From the NCBI RefSeq assembly GCF_047511655.1, contig NC_133390.1, positions 93,379,583 to 93,443,582 of the forward strand: DNA of 64,000 nucleotides, given 5' to 3'. A program made the position numbers and the translations under genes. The DNA comes from Castor canadensis. Taxonomy: Eukaryota; Chordata; Mammalia; Rodentia; Castoridae. The notes beneath the pieces were generated by a model. That model was not told the DNA's origin. It saw only the letters and a program-made list of their open reading frames with translations, and ran no database searches. Shown piece after piece: positions 45,816-56,840 of the stretch; within the stretch, counting starts at the first letter, position 1, and each line of letters begins with the position of its first letter.

Positions 45816-46094
45816 ACAATTTGGTAGTGTTTTTCTTCCCTGTGGGAAAGGAAGAAAAGCACTACTATAGCAATACTGTTGATAAAACATTAACAGAATA
45901 CAATGTGTGGTATGGATTACAGTGTTCTTTAAATGACCAACTAAATTCAGAGGGTTATAAGAAAATCATGCCAAACAGTTTTGGAGGGTGTGCATTACAA
46001 AGTTATCTGTATTAATTCAATAAAAGTTTCTTAAGTGTTGACAACTATGTACCAGGTGAGGTTTTTGCTTTAAACAAGAAATGGAGTTAACCAG

Positions 46095-46443
46095 CATTGT
46101 GAACCGAATGTTTTGTCTTTTCCCCCAATCATACATCGAAGCCCTACTCCCCCAGTACCAGTGTGATAGTATTAGAAGTAATTAGGTTCAGATGAGTTCA
46201 AGAGTGGAACTTCCATGATGGGATTAGTTCCCTTATAAGAGGAAGAGAGACCACAATTTCTTCTCTGTACTATGTCAGGAAGCAGCAAGAAGGCAAGCTA
46301 GGAAAAGTCCTCACCATAGCCCTACTGTCCTGGCATTCCAATCTTGAGTTTCCCTGGCTGCAGGACTACAAGAAACAAATATCTGCTGTTCAAGTCATCC
46401 ATTCCATGGGATTTTTGTCTGAGGTAGTCTAAACTAAGAAAAC
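46095..46443 (+). repeat. Solo LTR of the MaLR MLT1 type
   Basis: Landmarks in order: 'attgtgaaccgaatgttttg', 'atacatcgaagccctactcc', 'gtgatagtattagaagtaattaggttcagatgag', 'atgatgggattagttcccttataagaggaagagagacc', 'aagcagcaagaaggcaagc', 'gtcctggcattccaatcttgag' and 'aagaaacaaatatctgctgttcaagtcatcc'. This follows the MLT1 LTR consensus almost end to end, including the 'ttataagaggaagagagacc' block. It is non-coding. Confidence 0.85.
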
Positions 46444-48139
46444 ATTTTTTAAAACATATGGATAAGCTTTCTGAGTTACAGCCAAGACATGGACAAAAAT
46501 TAATCCTGTGAGTTTCCATATGACTAAATATAAAATACAGTGGAGAGCTGTGGAGAAACAACTGTGTTTTATGCAGTTACTGTTAAGACTTCTCAGTCCA
46601 TCCCTCTACATTGTTTTCTCAGACAAGTTTCCTGACTAAGAGCATATCTTTTATCATATTGCAGAAAGACTCCCCTTCCACACACAGTGCTTAATTGGTT
46701 GCCAATAAAGAAAATACATATATACTTCTGCACCCAAAAACCTTCTACTAATTCAAAAGAGGAGACAGGAATCAGATAAGGATTATCACAATTCTTATCA
46801 CCTTCCAGAATGTGAAGAAGATGGTTGACACTTTTTTCACACTGGTGTGATTAGTTTCTTGTTTGTATTTCCATTTTACCACTGCCTTTTTCTTTCCACC
46901 TTACCTCTAACTATATGTATAACCTGAATCTCAATATTTCACTATCTTTCTTATTTAGAACCAATTATATTTCAACTTTCATTCAGTAAGTAAGACATGT
47001 CACCCTCTAAAGACAATTTCATTTGAGTACCTATTAGGTACTTGATAATTAATAAGGATGTGTTCCCTTTTATCTTATGCCCCAGATATTTGCATTTGCC
47101 CTTTCCCTATTATTCTTTTTGTTATCTTCATTATCATTGGTAAACAGTAACACTCAGGCCAAAAAAAGAAAAAAAAACTGGATAGTTCCATTTTTATTTT
47201 CATTTATATTTGATTAGAATGAGAAGACTGTGAATGATTTGTTGGGAGAAATTCACTGTAAAGGCAAAAGTTCATAATTTAGTTATATCTATTTAAATAG
47301 AATGAATAAGTAATTGAATTAATATGGATCTTTTTGCTTATTCTACTCAACAGCCCTTACTAAACATCTAAGATCTACTTGACATCTAAGTCACTGTGTG
47401 AGGTGATAAGGGCACAGAAGATCAGGGTACAATCTGTATTTGAAAGCAAGCACAAGATGAATAAATTAAATATTTTATAATTTATTTTTCATAGAGTATG
47501 TTTAGAATATATGGAATGAAATTAATTTTATATTTTATGAAAACTTTCCATCATTCTTGGTATATGTTAGACTTTAGAAAATAATACTTTGTTGTCTTTG
47601 TATACCTTATATCTAACTATATCATACATTCTTTGACATTATGTAATACAAATTCTATACATATTTTATATAGTATTCACTGTATGACATAAGATTTGGG
47701 AGAAAACTCCAAGGGTAGTTCCTGATCATATAAATTTCACTTGGGTAATCTGATTCTAATTGCTATCATATTGATTCAAATAACAGAATCCTAATTAAAT
47801 ATACATAAAGGCAATTCTTTAACCAAATTGATTATTTCAGTAATAGGCATGTGACCAAGATGTGAGAATTAAATTGGAAAGGAAATTTTCTGCATTATTC
47901 TAAAAGTTGTGGTTCCTTGCAGCAAAAGCTCATTCTTTTCCTTCTTTTTAAAGATATGGTTAATGGATATGAAAGCTATAAAATGCTATATGCTTTCTTT
48001 TTCCTCACCAAGAGGATACTCAATCTTCTTATGAAATGGATATGTGGAAGGTAAAACCGAGAAATGAGACTTTTTTTCTTGGTGATATGACTGAGATATT
48101 GAATCAAACAACCCCAGATTTACCCTTTTTTGTAAATCT
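46444..48139. other. Non-coding stretch, presumed intronic
   Basis: AT-rich sequence with no named repeat or convincing exon. A purine run (about 47161-47179) may be a decayed retroposon tail. Confidence 0.4.
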
Positions 48140-48178
48140 TTTCATATTTTAAAGAATTGTTACAGAGCTTAACACACT
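48140..48178 (+). repeat. 39-bp perfect direct repeat, copy 1
   Basis: This 39-mer, beginning 'tttcatattttaaagaattg' and ending 'agcttaacacact', is repeated without mismatch at 48585-48623, 445 bp away. Confidence 0.97.
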
Positions 48179-48584
48179 TTTTATGCAAATCAAGTTGTTT
48201 TACTCTGTAAGTCAGGTTGAATAGAGTTTTGTATAACTTTCAACTGAAAGTATCCATTTATAAAATATTTATTGATTAGTTAGTGTAGTTATTTAAAGAC
48301 AGGCAAATTTTTGTTTAATAACTATAGATAGGATTTTATTTGACTTAAAGAATTTATAGAATTCATTTACTTGACATTTGAAACTGATTTTGGGTAAAAT
48401 GCATTATTTTCTTAGAATAAGTACTTCAAAATCAGCAAAATAGTGAAATGTTTGCTTAATTTTAGGTAGAAGGAAAAGTAAGTACAAAGTGGAGTGATTG
48501 ATAAACATTGATCTAGAAGGCTAAAGGTATTTAATGAACAAATATTTTAATGTAAAATTACTCATAAACACCAGAAAGATTTCA

Positions 48585-48623
48585 TTTCATATTTTAAAGA
48601 ATTGTTACAGAGCTTAACACACT
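48585..48623 (+). repeat. 39-bp perfect direct repeat, copy 2
   Basis: Exact copy of 48140-48178. The 406 bp between the copies do not look like a SINE, L1 or LTR and lack a poly-A or poly-T run at either end, so an ordinary retroposon target-site duplication is not obvious. Confidence 0.97.
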
Positions 48624-48711
48624 AAATATTCATTTTGAAAATGTGACAAAAATTGATATTTCAATTAATTCTCTAGTAGTATTCCTTAATTGAGTAAATC
48701 TGCTCACAATT

Positions 48712-48815
48712 GCTGGACTGGGGGGTAGCTCCATGGTAGATCATTTGCCTGGCATGGCAGTATGCCCTGAGTTTGATCCCCAATACAGAGGAAAATAAAA
48801 AAGGAAATAAAATTG
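48712..48815 (+). mobile_element. ID-like SINE
   Basis: 'gctggactggggggtagctccatggtagatcatttgcctggc' and 'gccctgagtttgatccccaatac', followed by an A-rich tail, show tRNA-like A- and B-box regions in the classical ID arrangement. Confidence 0.85.
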
Positions 48816-50393
48816 TATGGTTTTATTCTATAAACAAATGTAGATATAAAAACTTTTATTATATAATTTGCTAAAAAATTATATAATTTTATATAAAGTA
48901 AAATTATGTAATTTTAATAATTTTAAAGTATTACTAATTTTCTCACAACACAAGTACTTGAAAGACAAATTTCTATTGGTTGTGTTAAAATTAATTGTGA
49001 AAACTTTCTAAATTGTGAACAAATAGTAGAAATGCTAATTTTATGTTTTGGAAACTAAAAGAAGTTTCATTCATTCATGTTTTCCATGAGAGAGCCAAAG
49101 AGGTTTCTCAAATAACTGACACAAAACAGGTATGCATCTGGTTATATCAATTATGTCTAACTTAACAATAAGTATATCATTGTTTAGGTATATGTATATT
49201 ATATATACACAGTTTCTGTCAATTGGTGTAATAGTTGACAAAAGTGATGGAAGCCATTGAGAACCAAAAGTAATCAAAGGAAGTTAAGTATCAGAGAATA
49301 TTGACAAGGTTCTGCTCTAGCCATGGCTAGTTTAGGACACTGATGTTTTCTACCCCACCACTGCCACCACTGTGTTCTCTACCAAGGCCACATGGCTGCC
49401 TGTGAGTATCTGCTCTGCCACTACAGATTCTTGGTCTATAACGAGCATGAATAATCCTGACCTGTCTCTACATCGTTGCTTCACTCTTTCCAAGTTTAAT
49501 ATCCTGGGAAGAGACATCCAGCTGGTTGAGCTGAGGTCACATGCCTGTTAACTCAGGTACAAAACAGGGGCTATTTATCCTCTGAGGGAGAGATAGCCCC
49601 TCCTTCTCACTGTATGCTGTAGGAGATGCCTCCATATAAGAAAGAACTTCTGATAATAGACACTCAGTTAAAAAAATAGAAACAATGGGAAGAGAAAGTG
49701 TATTTCAACAAACTCATTTAGAATTGCCCTGTTTTGCTGTTCTACTGTATAGCACTTTCCCTCCTTATATTAAATGTGATTTTACGCCTGTTTGTTAACA
49801 AACAGTGCTCTATAATTTTCTAGCAGAGATTATCAAATTTATTATGCATTAAAATAACCTCAGAAACTTTTCAAAAACTACTTAAAAGATGCAGATGCAA
49901 TGGATCTAAGAAACTTACATGAGTCTGCATTTTTCCCCTGCTGCCTACCTTGACCCTCTTGATACTTCACCATTCCTCCAATGAGCTTTATACTTAACAA
50001 GAGATCTCTTTTTGTTCTCAAACTAGTTTCTTCTAGTAGCCAGTTTAATTATATAAAAATTACATCATATAGTCCCATATTAAGTATGAAAGAGTTATTC
50101 CTATAAAAATGATCCTGAATATTTTGGAAACAGTCACAAATATTAATTGATACAATGAAACATGTTATTTAACTATATGCAGAGAGGTGACTGCTAGAAA
50201 AATTAGATAATACATCAATTGTGTGGTTTAAACAAGAAAGTAAATCTAGAATTCTAATTCCCAATATGAGACTTAAAGAAAGGCCCTTCATTCTATAACA
50301 TAAGATTGGTGTCAAATATTTTGCTTAAAATAAGCTGTTTACTCATGCATAATATCTATCAGTTCTGTTTGTGTCTGATAAAAGGATATTTAC
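48816..50393. other. Non-coding stretch, presumed intronic
   Basis: No named repeat. The segment 49300-49650 is higher in G+C than its surroundings and has the feel of an old LTR (a 'ctgaggtcacatgcctg' and 'tatagcc..' type text), but I cannot assign it. Confidence 0.4.
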
Positions 50394-50425
50394 CTTTCAG
50401 ATAGGACATGGTCAAAACTTTGCTC
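50394..50425 (-). CDS. Weak candidate 32-nt internal exon
   Basis: On the minus strand 'gctatttcatttttag' precedes 32 nt ending in G and followed by 'gtaaat', a passable donor. Reading S-K-V-L-T-M-S-Y-L-K and carrying one G over, it would splice in frame to the 43404 micro-exon, giving G-N-A-I-F-Q-G-E-K. Evidence is only splice-like ends and phase agreement. A similar 27-nt acceptor-donor pair exists near 50855-50880, showing how easily such pairs arise by chance. Confidence 0.15.
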
Positions 50426-52395
50426 CTAAAAATGAAATAGCTTTATCTTGATTTTCAGTGATCACGGGCTTCTGGTTAGGTTCTAAGTGCCCAATGGGGC
50501 TGGGAAATTTGAGCCAAAAGAAAAGAGGTCTGGTACTTAGATTCATGTTTATACATTCTGCCTCACTTAAAATTACTTAAGATCGTTTCTTAGTAATCAT
50601 GTATGAGTGACTTCATTGATGTATAAAACAAATTATCAAAACAAAGAGAGAAAGTCTTAATTATTTGGTTTTTTTGACTGTGGTAGAGTCAATACCACTA
50701 ATTCTATAAAATTTATGATGTTTTAATTAATTATATTTTATGGGTATCAAGTATCTGTTTTGCAAGATCTAAGTGTCAGTATCTGAAATAAAAACTAGTT
50801 TTTGAAGTTCTTGACCTTTATCAATGAGTCCTAATCAAGCTGCATTTACCTTTTTTCTGGAAGCCATATACTTAATCTATGCAAAAATAATACCACAAGC
50901 TCCTAACGAACCTTTTGAGATTGTGATCCTAAATTGAAAGAAGGATACTAGCGGGTTCTTTGCACTAGTCATCTTGGTACAAGCCATCATGACATTTTGT
51001 TCCATGCTCAATATAGGTTCTGCCAGACATATTATATTAGTCCAACATCCTGAAAACAGTATCATTCAGTGAATTCTGAACCATGCAAAAGCCAAGATCT
51101 CTAGTACCAGAATATGTCTTCAGTTAAATGATATAAATGTCAGGAAATCTGTGAGGTGATTTTTTGAGTCTCATAAAATGCATAAAATGATTAAGTTACA
51201 TATAATATTGAAACTAAAGAATTTTGATACTTTTCACCCTTGGATTTAACAAATCCAGAAAAGCCTATATTTTGCTAGAAACATAAGAAAGAAAGTAATT
51301 GCAACCATGTTACTCTTATCATAGCTAAGAAAATTTCAGAAGAATTAAAAGTACATATTTTGTTGAATGTCTCTACCCACACACCCAGGTAAATGTTGCT
51401 TCACCTTTTGCAATAGAATTTAAGAATTGTTTTTCAATTTCCAGATGGAGATGAGGTACAGTGGCATTGAATGCTATTGCTACTACTGAACAGCTGCGAA
51501 TATATAAAAACTTTGAGGATAAACCATACTAGCTTTGCCCTCCTGTGGTTTTATTAGCACACAAAGCATGAGCACAGAGAGAAATCTGAAGTCTGACAGC
51601 ATTTTGGAACCTTCTTTTATTCATTGCTGCTATTTTAGTTTTTATCACTTGCTCATATATTTTAAAGATGCATATATGTACATATGTATGTGTGTATAAC
51701 TATAAATTTACAAAGGTGCATATGTATATGTGTATGAGAACAGATATTTGTGTACATAATCGAAATATATAGTATATATCTATATATAGATTGAAATCTG
51801 TCCTATGATGGAATCTATGAAAAACATCTAAATATTATGCCTCTTTCCCCAATCGAATAACTACATTTTTATAGAAAGATAAGAAATATAAGAAAACTGC
51901 TTGTTATGTTGTAAAGTACTATGTTTAGCAGTAGTAAAAATTAATAGGAATAAAAACCATCTCAAACTAAGAGACAAAGGGCTGATTACATTGTTTTATG
52001 GACACCAAAGTAAATATGTAAAGATAGAAATCCTTTTTCACTTAGAGACTATAGAATACTTCCATAGCAGCCTTTCTCTTCCAAGATTATTCTTCAAATC
52101 TTCATTTTCATTATAATTGCTTTATGAAATTAAGGCTTTATTTACAGAAGTGCTAATAATTATACTAATCATTCTACATGATTGCATACTGTGAGGGTCA
52201 CCTGTATACCTGTTTATTTGCTTTATGATTCAAGGACCCAAGAAAAGATCATAATCTTTTCCTTAGTGATGAAGTACAATTTAAAGAAGGGAAACATTTA
52301 AAAACAAAATATGAGCTACATGTAAATAATAAAAACAGAGGGAGGAAAAATAAGAAGGTAATATTAAGTGGTCAGTATCAAAATCATATCCATCT
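50426..52395. other. Non-coding stretch, presumed intronic
   Basis: No nameable repeat or credible exon. A TA/TG-rich low-complexity run (atatgtatgtgtg type) spans about 51660-51790. Confidence 0.4.
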
Positions 52396-52404
52396 AGCTC
52401 TGTT

Positions 52405-52475
52405 ACAAGCTTTTTAAAAATAAGATTTCACTATGTAGCCCATGCTGGCATTGAACTTGTAATCCACCACATCTA
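52405..52475 (-). mobile_element. Possible B1-like SINE fragment
   Basis: 'aaaaataagatttcactatgtagcccatgctggcattgaacttgtaatcc' resembles the reverse complement of the distal part of a B1 unit ('gagacagggtctcactatgtagcccaggctggc'). Confidence 0.5.
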
Positions 52476-52569
52476 ATAACATGCTCTGTCCTATTAAGGA
52501 GTCCAAATATGCCACTCCAAAATGTGCTGCTTTGTCATAAAACTATTTTGAGGTAAAAACACTTAGAAG

Positions 52570-52665
52570 ACAGTACATACAAGAAGCGTACTCCAGGAGT
52601 ACTCTTACAAGTGCAAGGCCCAGAGTCCAAACTGCGGTATTGAAAGAAAACAAAACAAAACAAAG
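52570..52665 (+). mobile_element. Degenerate ID-like SINE
   Basis: 'gtactcttacaagtgcaaggcccagagtccaaactgcggtattg' with a following AAAC-rich tail is a diverged ID-like 3' half ('gcaagtgtgaggccctgagttcaaaccccagtactg'). Confidence 0.6.
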
Positions 52666-53195
52666 GGCAGGGAGGCACTCTAATCTTTTTCTCTTAGAAT
52701 GTGGAAAATAAAGCTATAAGAAAGGTACTCTCCTTATACCAGGAAGAAAAAAAACATTATTATTGTAAGCTGTGGGGAATAGAAGCTGAGGGAAATTTAC
52801 ACAAGCAAATCTTGTTAAACCATCTCCTATCTTCCTAATCATTTCACATAACTAACTGCCCAAGGCCCTCTTTCCTAGCACTTTTTCACAGTTTGCTGGC
52901 TTTTGTTCAGCGTAGTATGGAAACATTTAGCTCTAACTTAGAGTGTTCATTTTCTTCCTGAAGACTCTCATTTACATTTAAAAATTACTAAATAAAAACT
53001 GTGTGGTTTTCTTTTGTTAATCTCTTCTATGTAAATTTAATCTTAGACTCACCCAAAAACTGTAAGAGAGTACGGGATAAATTTTACCACCCCTATACCT
53101 ACAACACAAACTTCCAGATTCATCATCATATTTCCTTGTCCCATGATCCAGAACTCATTAAATTTATTTAACCATGGGAATCATTAGTTCTTATA
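52666..53195. other. Non-coding stretch, nothing recognised
   Basis: No repeat or exon landmark seen. Confidence 0.4.
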
Positions 53196-53285
53196 ATCTA
53201 CAGCATTTATAATGCTAAATGTTTAGCATAGTGCCTGGCATATGCAAAAAAAGTTCTATAAATGTTACCCACTGTTATTATTGAC
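53196..53285 (+). repeat. L2/MIR 3'-end fragment
   Basis: 'gtttagcatagtgcctggcatatgc' followed by 'aaagttctataaatgttacccactgttattattg' matches the shared L2/MIR tail region ('agcacagtgcctggcacatagtaggtgctcaataaatgttagc'). Confidence 0.6.
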
Positions 53286-53624
53286 ATTTCTGTTTTTCTT
53301 CCATGGGCACAACACACCTTATCACCCTACTCTCAGCTGACTTTGCTCTTATTATCACAGAGCTCTGCGACCACCACTTGAATCCTCTTGCCCTGGAAAT
53401 AGTTCATCCAAGGACTCTGAGGGAACAAGGGAGAGACCACTTCTATAGGTTGACAAAGTACATTCATGCTTTCAAGCAACTTTACAAATAGAGCTACATG
53501 TCCTCTTATATGTCACAATACAATTAGCTAATAGAAAACATTAGCCATCACTCTTCCTATAACTACTCTAGTTTCCAAATACTGCTTGCATTTTGTATAT
53601 ATTCTTTATTTTTACTTTCCAAAG

Positions 53625-54137
53625 GCAAAATGCCTTATGTTTTTATTATTATATATTAATTGTACAAAGAAAGAGAATCATGAATTTCCATACATGCATG
53701 TAATGTAGTTCGTTCATAATCACCCTGGTATTATGCTTTCTTATCCTCCTTTCCTCTCCCTTTTCCTCTTCCTCATTCCAAGTAATCTTGCTTTTATTTT
53801 CATACCTTTCTTCTTTCCCACCTAGTTTCAACATGTGAGGAAAAACATGTAATATTCATCTTTGTGAAGGTTGGCTTTTTTGTTTAACATGATAATCTCC
53901 AGTTCCATCCATTTTCCTGCCACAAACATCATTTAATTCTTCTTTATGATGGACTAAAACTCTATTGTTATTATGTACCACATTTTCTTTATCTATTCAT
54001 TGGTTGTCACCTAGGCTGAGTTTATAATTTGCTATTGTGGATAGTGTCATGATAAATATGGATGTTCAGGTATCTTTACAGTAAGCTGACTTTGATTCTT
54101 TTAGGTATAAACCCAGGAGTGGTAGGGCTGGATGATA
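53625..54137 (-). mobile_element. Old L1 ORF2 C-terminal part and 3' UTR
   Basis: On the plus strand 'ccagttccatccattttcctgcc', 'tctttatgatggactaaaactctattg', 'taccacattttctttatctattcattgg' and 'gataaatatggatgttcaggtatctttacag' are reverse-complement landmarks of the L1 ORF2 C-terminus. A pyrimidine-rich 3' UTR lies to the left. The element is split by the SINE at 54138-54365 and resumes to its right. Confidence 0.8.
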
Positions 54138-54365
54138 TGGAATTTATATTTTTAATTTTAATTTTTTTAAATGGTACTGGGGCTTGAACTCAGGGCCTAC
54201 ACCTTGAGCCACTCCACCAGCCTTTTTTTTTTTTTTTTTTTTTTTTGTGAAGGGTTTTTTTTTTGAGATAGGGTCTTGTGAACTATTTGCCTGGGATGGC
54301 TTTGAACTGCAATCCTCCTGATCACTGCCTCCTGTGTATCTAGGATTACAGGCATGAGCCACCAG
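54138..54365 (-). mobile_element. Composite B1-ID SINE inserted into an L1
   Basis: Plus-strand text 'aatggtactggggcttgaactcagggcctacaccttgagccac' is the reverse of the ID half, followed by a T-run of about 23 and a second T-run (linker and B1 tail). Then 'gagatagggtcttgtgaac', 'tgcctgggatggctttgaac' and 'aggattacaggcatgagccacc' complete the B1 half. Near-identical 'tatatttttaatttt' sequences flank it (about 54145-54160 and 54373-54388), a target-site duplication. Confidence 0.92.
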
Positions 54366-54535
54366 AGCCTGTCTATATTTTTAATTTTTTAAGGAGCCTT
54401 CATGCAGATTTCCATAATGGTAAGGCTAATTAACATCCTATAAGCAGTAAATAAGGGTTCCTCCCAGGCCCTATCCTTCCTTGCCAGCACTTGTTTTTTG
54501 TTTTCTTGATAACCAATCTGGCTGGGATATTCTTA
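54366..54535 (-). mobile_element. Continuation of the SINE-interrupted old L1
   Basis: 'aaggagccttcatgcagatttccataatggtaaggctaattaacatcc' continues the L1 ORF2 reverse complement ('ttccataatggctgtactaatttacattcc') directly from 54137. It ends where a different L1 3' UTR begins. Confidence 0.75.
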
Positions 54536-54885
54536 TTTTTTTATTGCTGTGCTGGGTGGGGGTACATTGTGAAATTTACAAAAGTTGCTACAAAATATCA
54601 AATATATTATACTTGAATTCATCCCTTCCACCATTCTCCTTTAACTCTTTCTTCCCATTCCTGGAATAGTTTCAACAGGTACCATTTTTTCATTTACATA
54701 CATGTGTACACAGTATTTGCACCATTTTCAACCTCCCACACCCTTTCTCCACCTACCTCACTCCCCGCCCCTGGTGCCAACCCCCAAGGCAGGACACAAC
54801 CAGGAAAAAGTCATCTGGCTTTCTGGTTTGTGTGTCCTAGGGAATGGCCCCTTTCCTATACATTCCTAATAATTCTACCCTAACA
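54536..54885 (-). mobile_element. L1 3' UTR of the pyrimidine-rich type
   Basis: 'aatatcaaatatattatacttgaattcatcccttccaccattctcc' and 'acatacatgtgtacacagtatttgcaccattttcaacctcc' match the 3' UTR block at 21.35-21.6 kb in layout. Both are minus-strand. The abrupt change at about 54535 suggests a separate, later insertion into the older L1. Confidence 0.65.
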
Positions 54886-55505
54886 AATAACTTTAGATTG
54901 TCTTCCGTATGACAGTGTTGTTATCTTAGTCTAAAGTGCATTAGCTATAAAGAGGAAAGAATGTTTGAAAAGGTGTGTACAGGCTAGAATAGCCAGGTAG
55001 CCAACAGTAATGATACATACACACATGCACATACATAAAGGCATGAGAGCATTATGCTAAACTTTAAACTAATAGAGAAAATATATCCATAGTTGTGAAA
55101 GTGGGTTCTTTTTCATAAAAAGGATCTTGTTAAATTAGTATACAAAAGAAATTCCTTCTGACTTGGAATCAAACTACTGACTCTTGGTGAAAATAAAGAG
55201 AAAAAGAGACTCCTGGTCTGGAAGAGCGAAAGCATGAACTTGATGCAGTTCAGATTAGAGCCCAAACTACTCATAGTTTGCCCACAAAACCAGACAAAGT
55301 TTGTTGATGTGTACTCAGTACAATCACAGCATGTGGTTGATGATTTCATCACAGGACTAATCACGCATCATTGTGACTCTATAATGGAATCTTATCTTTC
55401 TTTAGGCAAAGCTCAAGAATAGAGTTTCTTGCTAATTGTATCTTCATCTGTAACCAGTAGATACCAAATAAATTTGTTTAAACAAATTAATCATGGCTAC
55501 AGTGT
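54886..55505. other. Non-coding stretch with an unexplained open frame
   Basis: A plus-strand open frame runs from a stop at 55159 to a stop at 55420 (about 86 codons from 55162; first Met at 55234). It has mixed composition and includes V-C-P-Q-N-Q-T-K-F-V-D-V-Y-S-V. No splice acceptor lies just upstream within the open part and I do not recognise the protein. It may be a chance frame or a very old processed pseudogene. Nothing else identifiable. Confidence 0.3.
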
Positions 55506-55507
55506 TA

Positions 55508-55700
55508 ATTGCTACTATTTGCTGAGCATTAATATATGGTTGACACCATTCTAAGCATTTTGTGTATTTTAGTTCACATAATACTCAAAACAACATAGCA
55601 AGCACTATGATTATGTCTTTTTCTGCAGAGAAAGAAATTGGCTCGCCCAACATCCACAACCCTTGAGTGGCAGAGCCAAGATTTGGAAAAGTATGTAGTT
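55508..55700 (+). repeat. MIR SINE
   Basis: 'tgctactatttgctgagcatt', 'gacaccattctaagcattttgtgtattttagttcac', 'aacatagcaagcactatgattatg', 'gcagagaaagaaattggctcgccc' and 'gagtggcagagccaagatttgg' follow the full MIR consensus from core to 3' region. Confidence 0.85.
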
Positions 55701-56295
55701 GAAAGGGTTTAAATTTGATATATTATTTGTTTTATACTTACATTAAAACAATATTCCAGAAAGTATCAAGCTTAAAATTAATGGTTGACAGAAAAATAAG
55801 AAAAGCTTATAGCAGAAATAACAAAGCAAACCTTTTTCAATATGCTGGAGCACTGAACATCCCAAACTTACCATAATTCACAGCTTCATCAATAAGAAAA
55901 CAGCAAATAAATTTTTCTCCTTACTTCATGACAATGGTTTTGTTTCAAAAATCAAGTTAGATAGAGATCCTTGCCCGAGGACATTTTCTAACAAAAGAGG
56001 CAGTTTGTCACAGATATTAAACATTTGTCCACCCACCCTGAACACTAAAATCTCTGTCTCTTTTAATGTAATAATATAGAGTTGAACCAGCAAGAATTTT
56101 TCAAGCATAATAAAAAGGTATTGTTCTAAGAGCAACTAAGAAAAAAAAGAGAAGAAAAGGGTAAAACCTACAAGTATGTGCTTCATAATCTCTCTCTAGT
56201 CTATTCTTACTCCCTGTGTCTCTGTTCATATGCCTGCTTCTTTTTGATAGAAGAAAAACTATAATAGAATAAACACCACTCACGTATTTTTTCCT
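55701..56295. other. Non-coding stretch, nothing confirmed
   Basis: A minus-strand open frame at 55926-56135 has some protein-like texture (F-R-V-G-G-Q-M-F-N-I-C-D-K-L-P), but I find no adequate donor near its end and no recognisable family, so it is not called. Confidence 0.35.
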
Positions 56296-56297
56296 TG

Positions 56298-56694
56298 AAG
56301 ATTATAAATTCATTTTCTGCTGCTAAAGGGAATATCACAGGGTACTTTATAAAGGAAATAAATTAATTTCTCATAGTTCTGAGGCTAAGAAATTCAAGGT
56401 CACAGGTCCCAACCTGGTTAGAGCCTTTGTGCTGCATCTTAACATGGAAGTATCACAAAGCAAGACAGCCATGAGAATAAGAGGGTGGGAATGAGACAAC
56501 ACAAGAAAGAGCTTGCTGTTATAACAAAGTCACTCCTGAAATAACTAACCCCGTCCCTTGATGAAGGCATTAATTCATTCATTAGGGAAAATTCTCATGA
56601 CCTCATTACTTCTTAAAGATGCCATCTCCCAAGAGCATCGCACTGGAAATTAAATTTCAACATGAATTTTGGAGGGAACATTCAAACCATAGCA
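56298..56694 (-). repeat. Solo LTR of MaLR type (MLT1/MST-like)
   Basis: On the plus strand: 'tttataaaggaaataaattaatttctcatagttctgaggc', 'aagaaattcaaggtcacag', 'ataacaaagtcactcctgaaataac', 'aattctcatgacctcattacttc', 'gatgccatctcc' and 'aaatttcaacatgaattttggagggaac', ending 'aaaccatagca'. Reversed, the LTR starts with the expected TGCTATGGTTTGAATG-like end and the order matches a MaLR LTR throughout. Confidence 0.8.
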
Positions 56695-56717
56695 GAGATT
56701 TTTATTAAAAATTTCTT

Positions 56718-56840
56718 GGCTGGGTATTGTGGTGCTGGACTCTAATCCCAGTGCTCAAGAGACTGAAGCAAGAAGATCTTGAGTCAAAGCCAGTTTGATC
56801 CTGGGTTTCATGGAATGACCCTGTCTCAAAAAAAAAAAAA
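56718..56840 (+). mobile_element. B1-like SINE monomer
   Basis: 'ggctgggtattgtggtgctgg', 'ctaatcccagtgctcaagagactgaagc', 'ctgggtttcatggaatgaccctgtctc' and a 13-A tail form a monomeric B1-type unit. There is no following ID half. It lies only about 20 bp from the end of the LTR. Confidence 0.9.

Noticed and set aside
50855..50880. 27-nt acceptor-donor interval on the minus strand resembling a micro-exon
   Set aside because: The acceptor and donor are only passable and nothing links it to the terminal exon; it serves as a reminder that such pairs arise by chance.
55926..56135. Minus-strand open frame with some protein-like texture
   Set aside because: No suitable donor near its end and no recognisable family; insufficient to call an exon.
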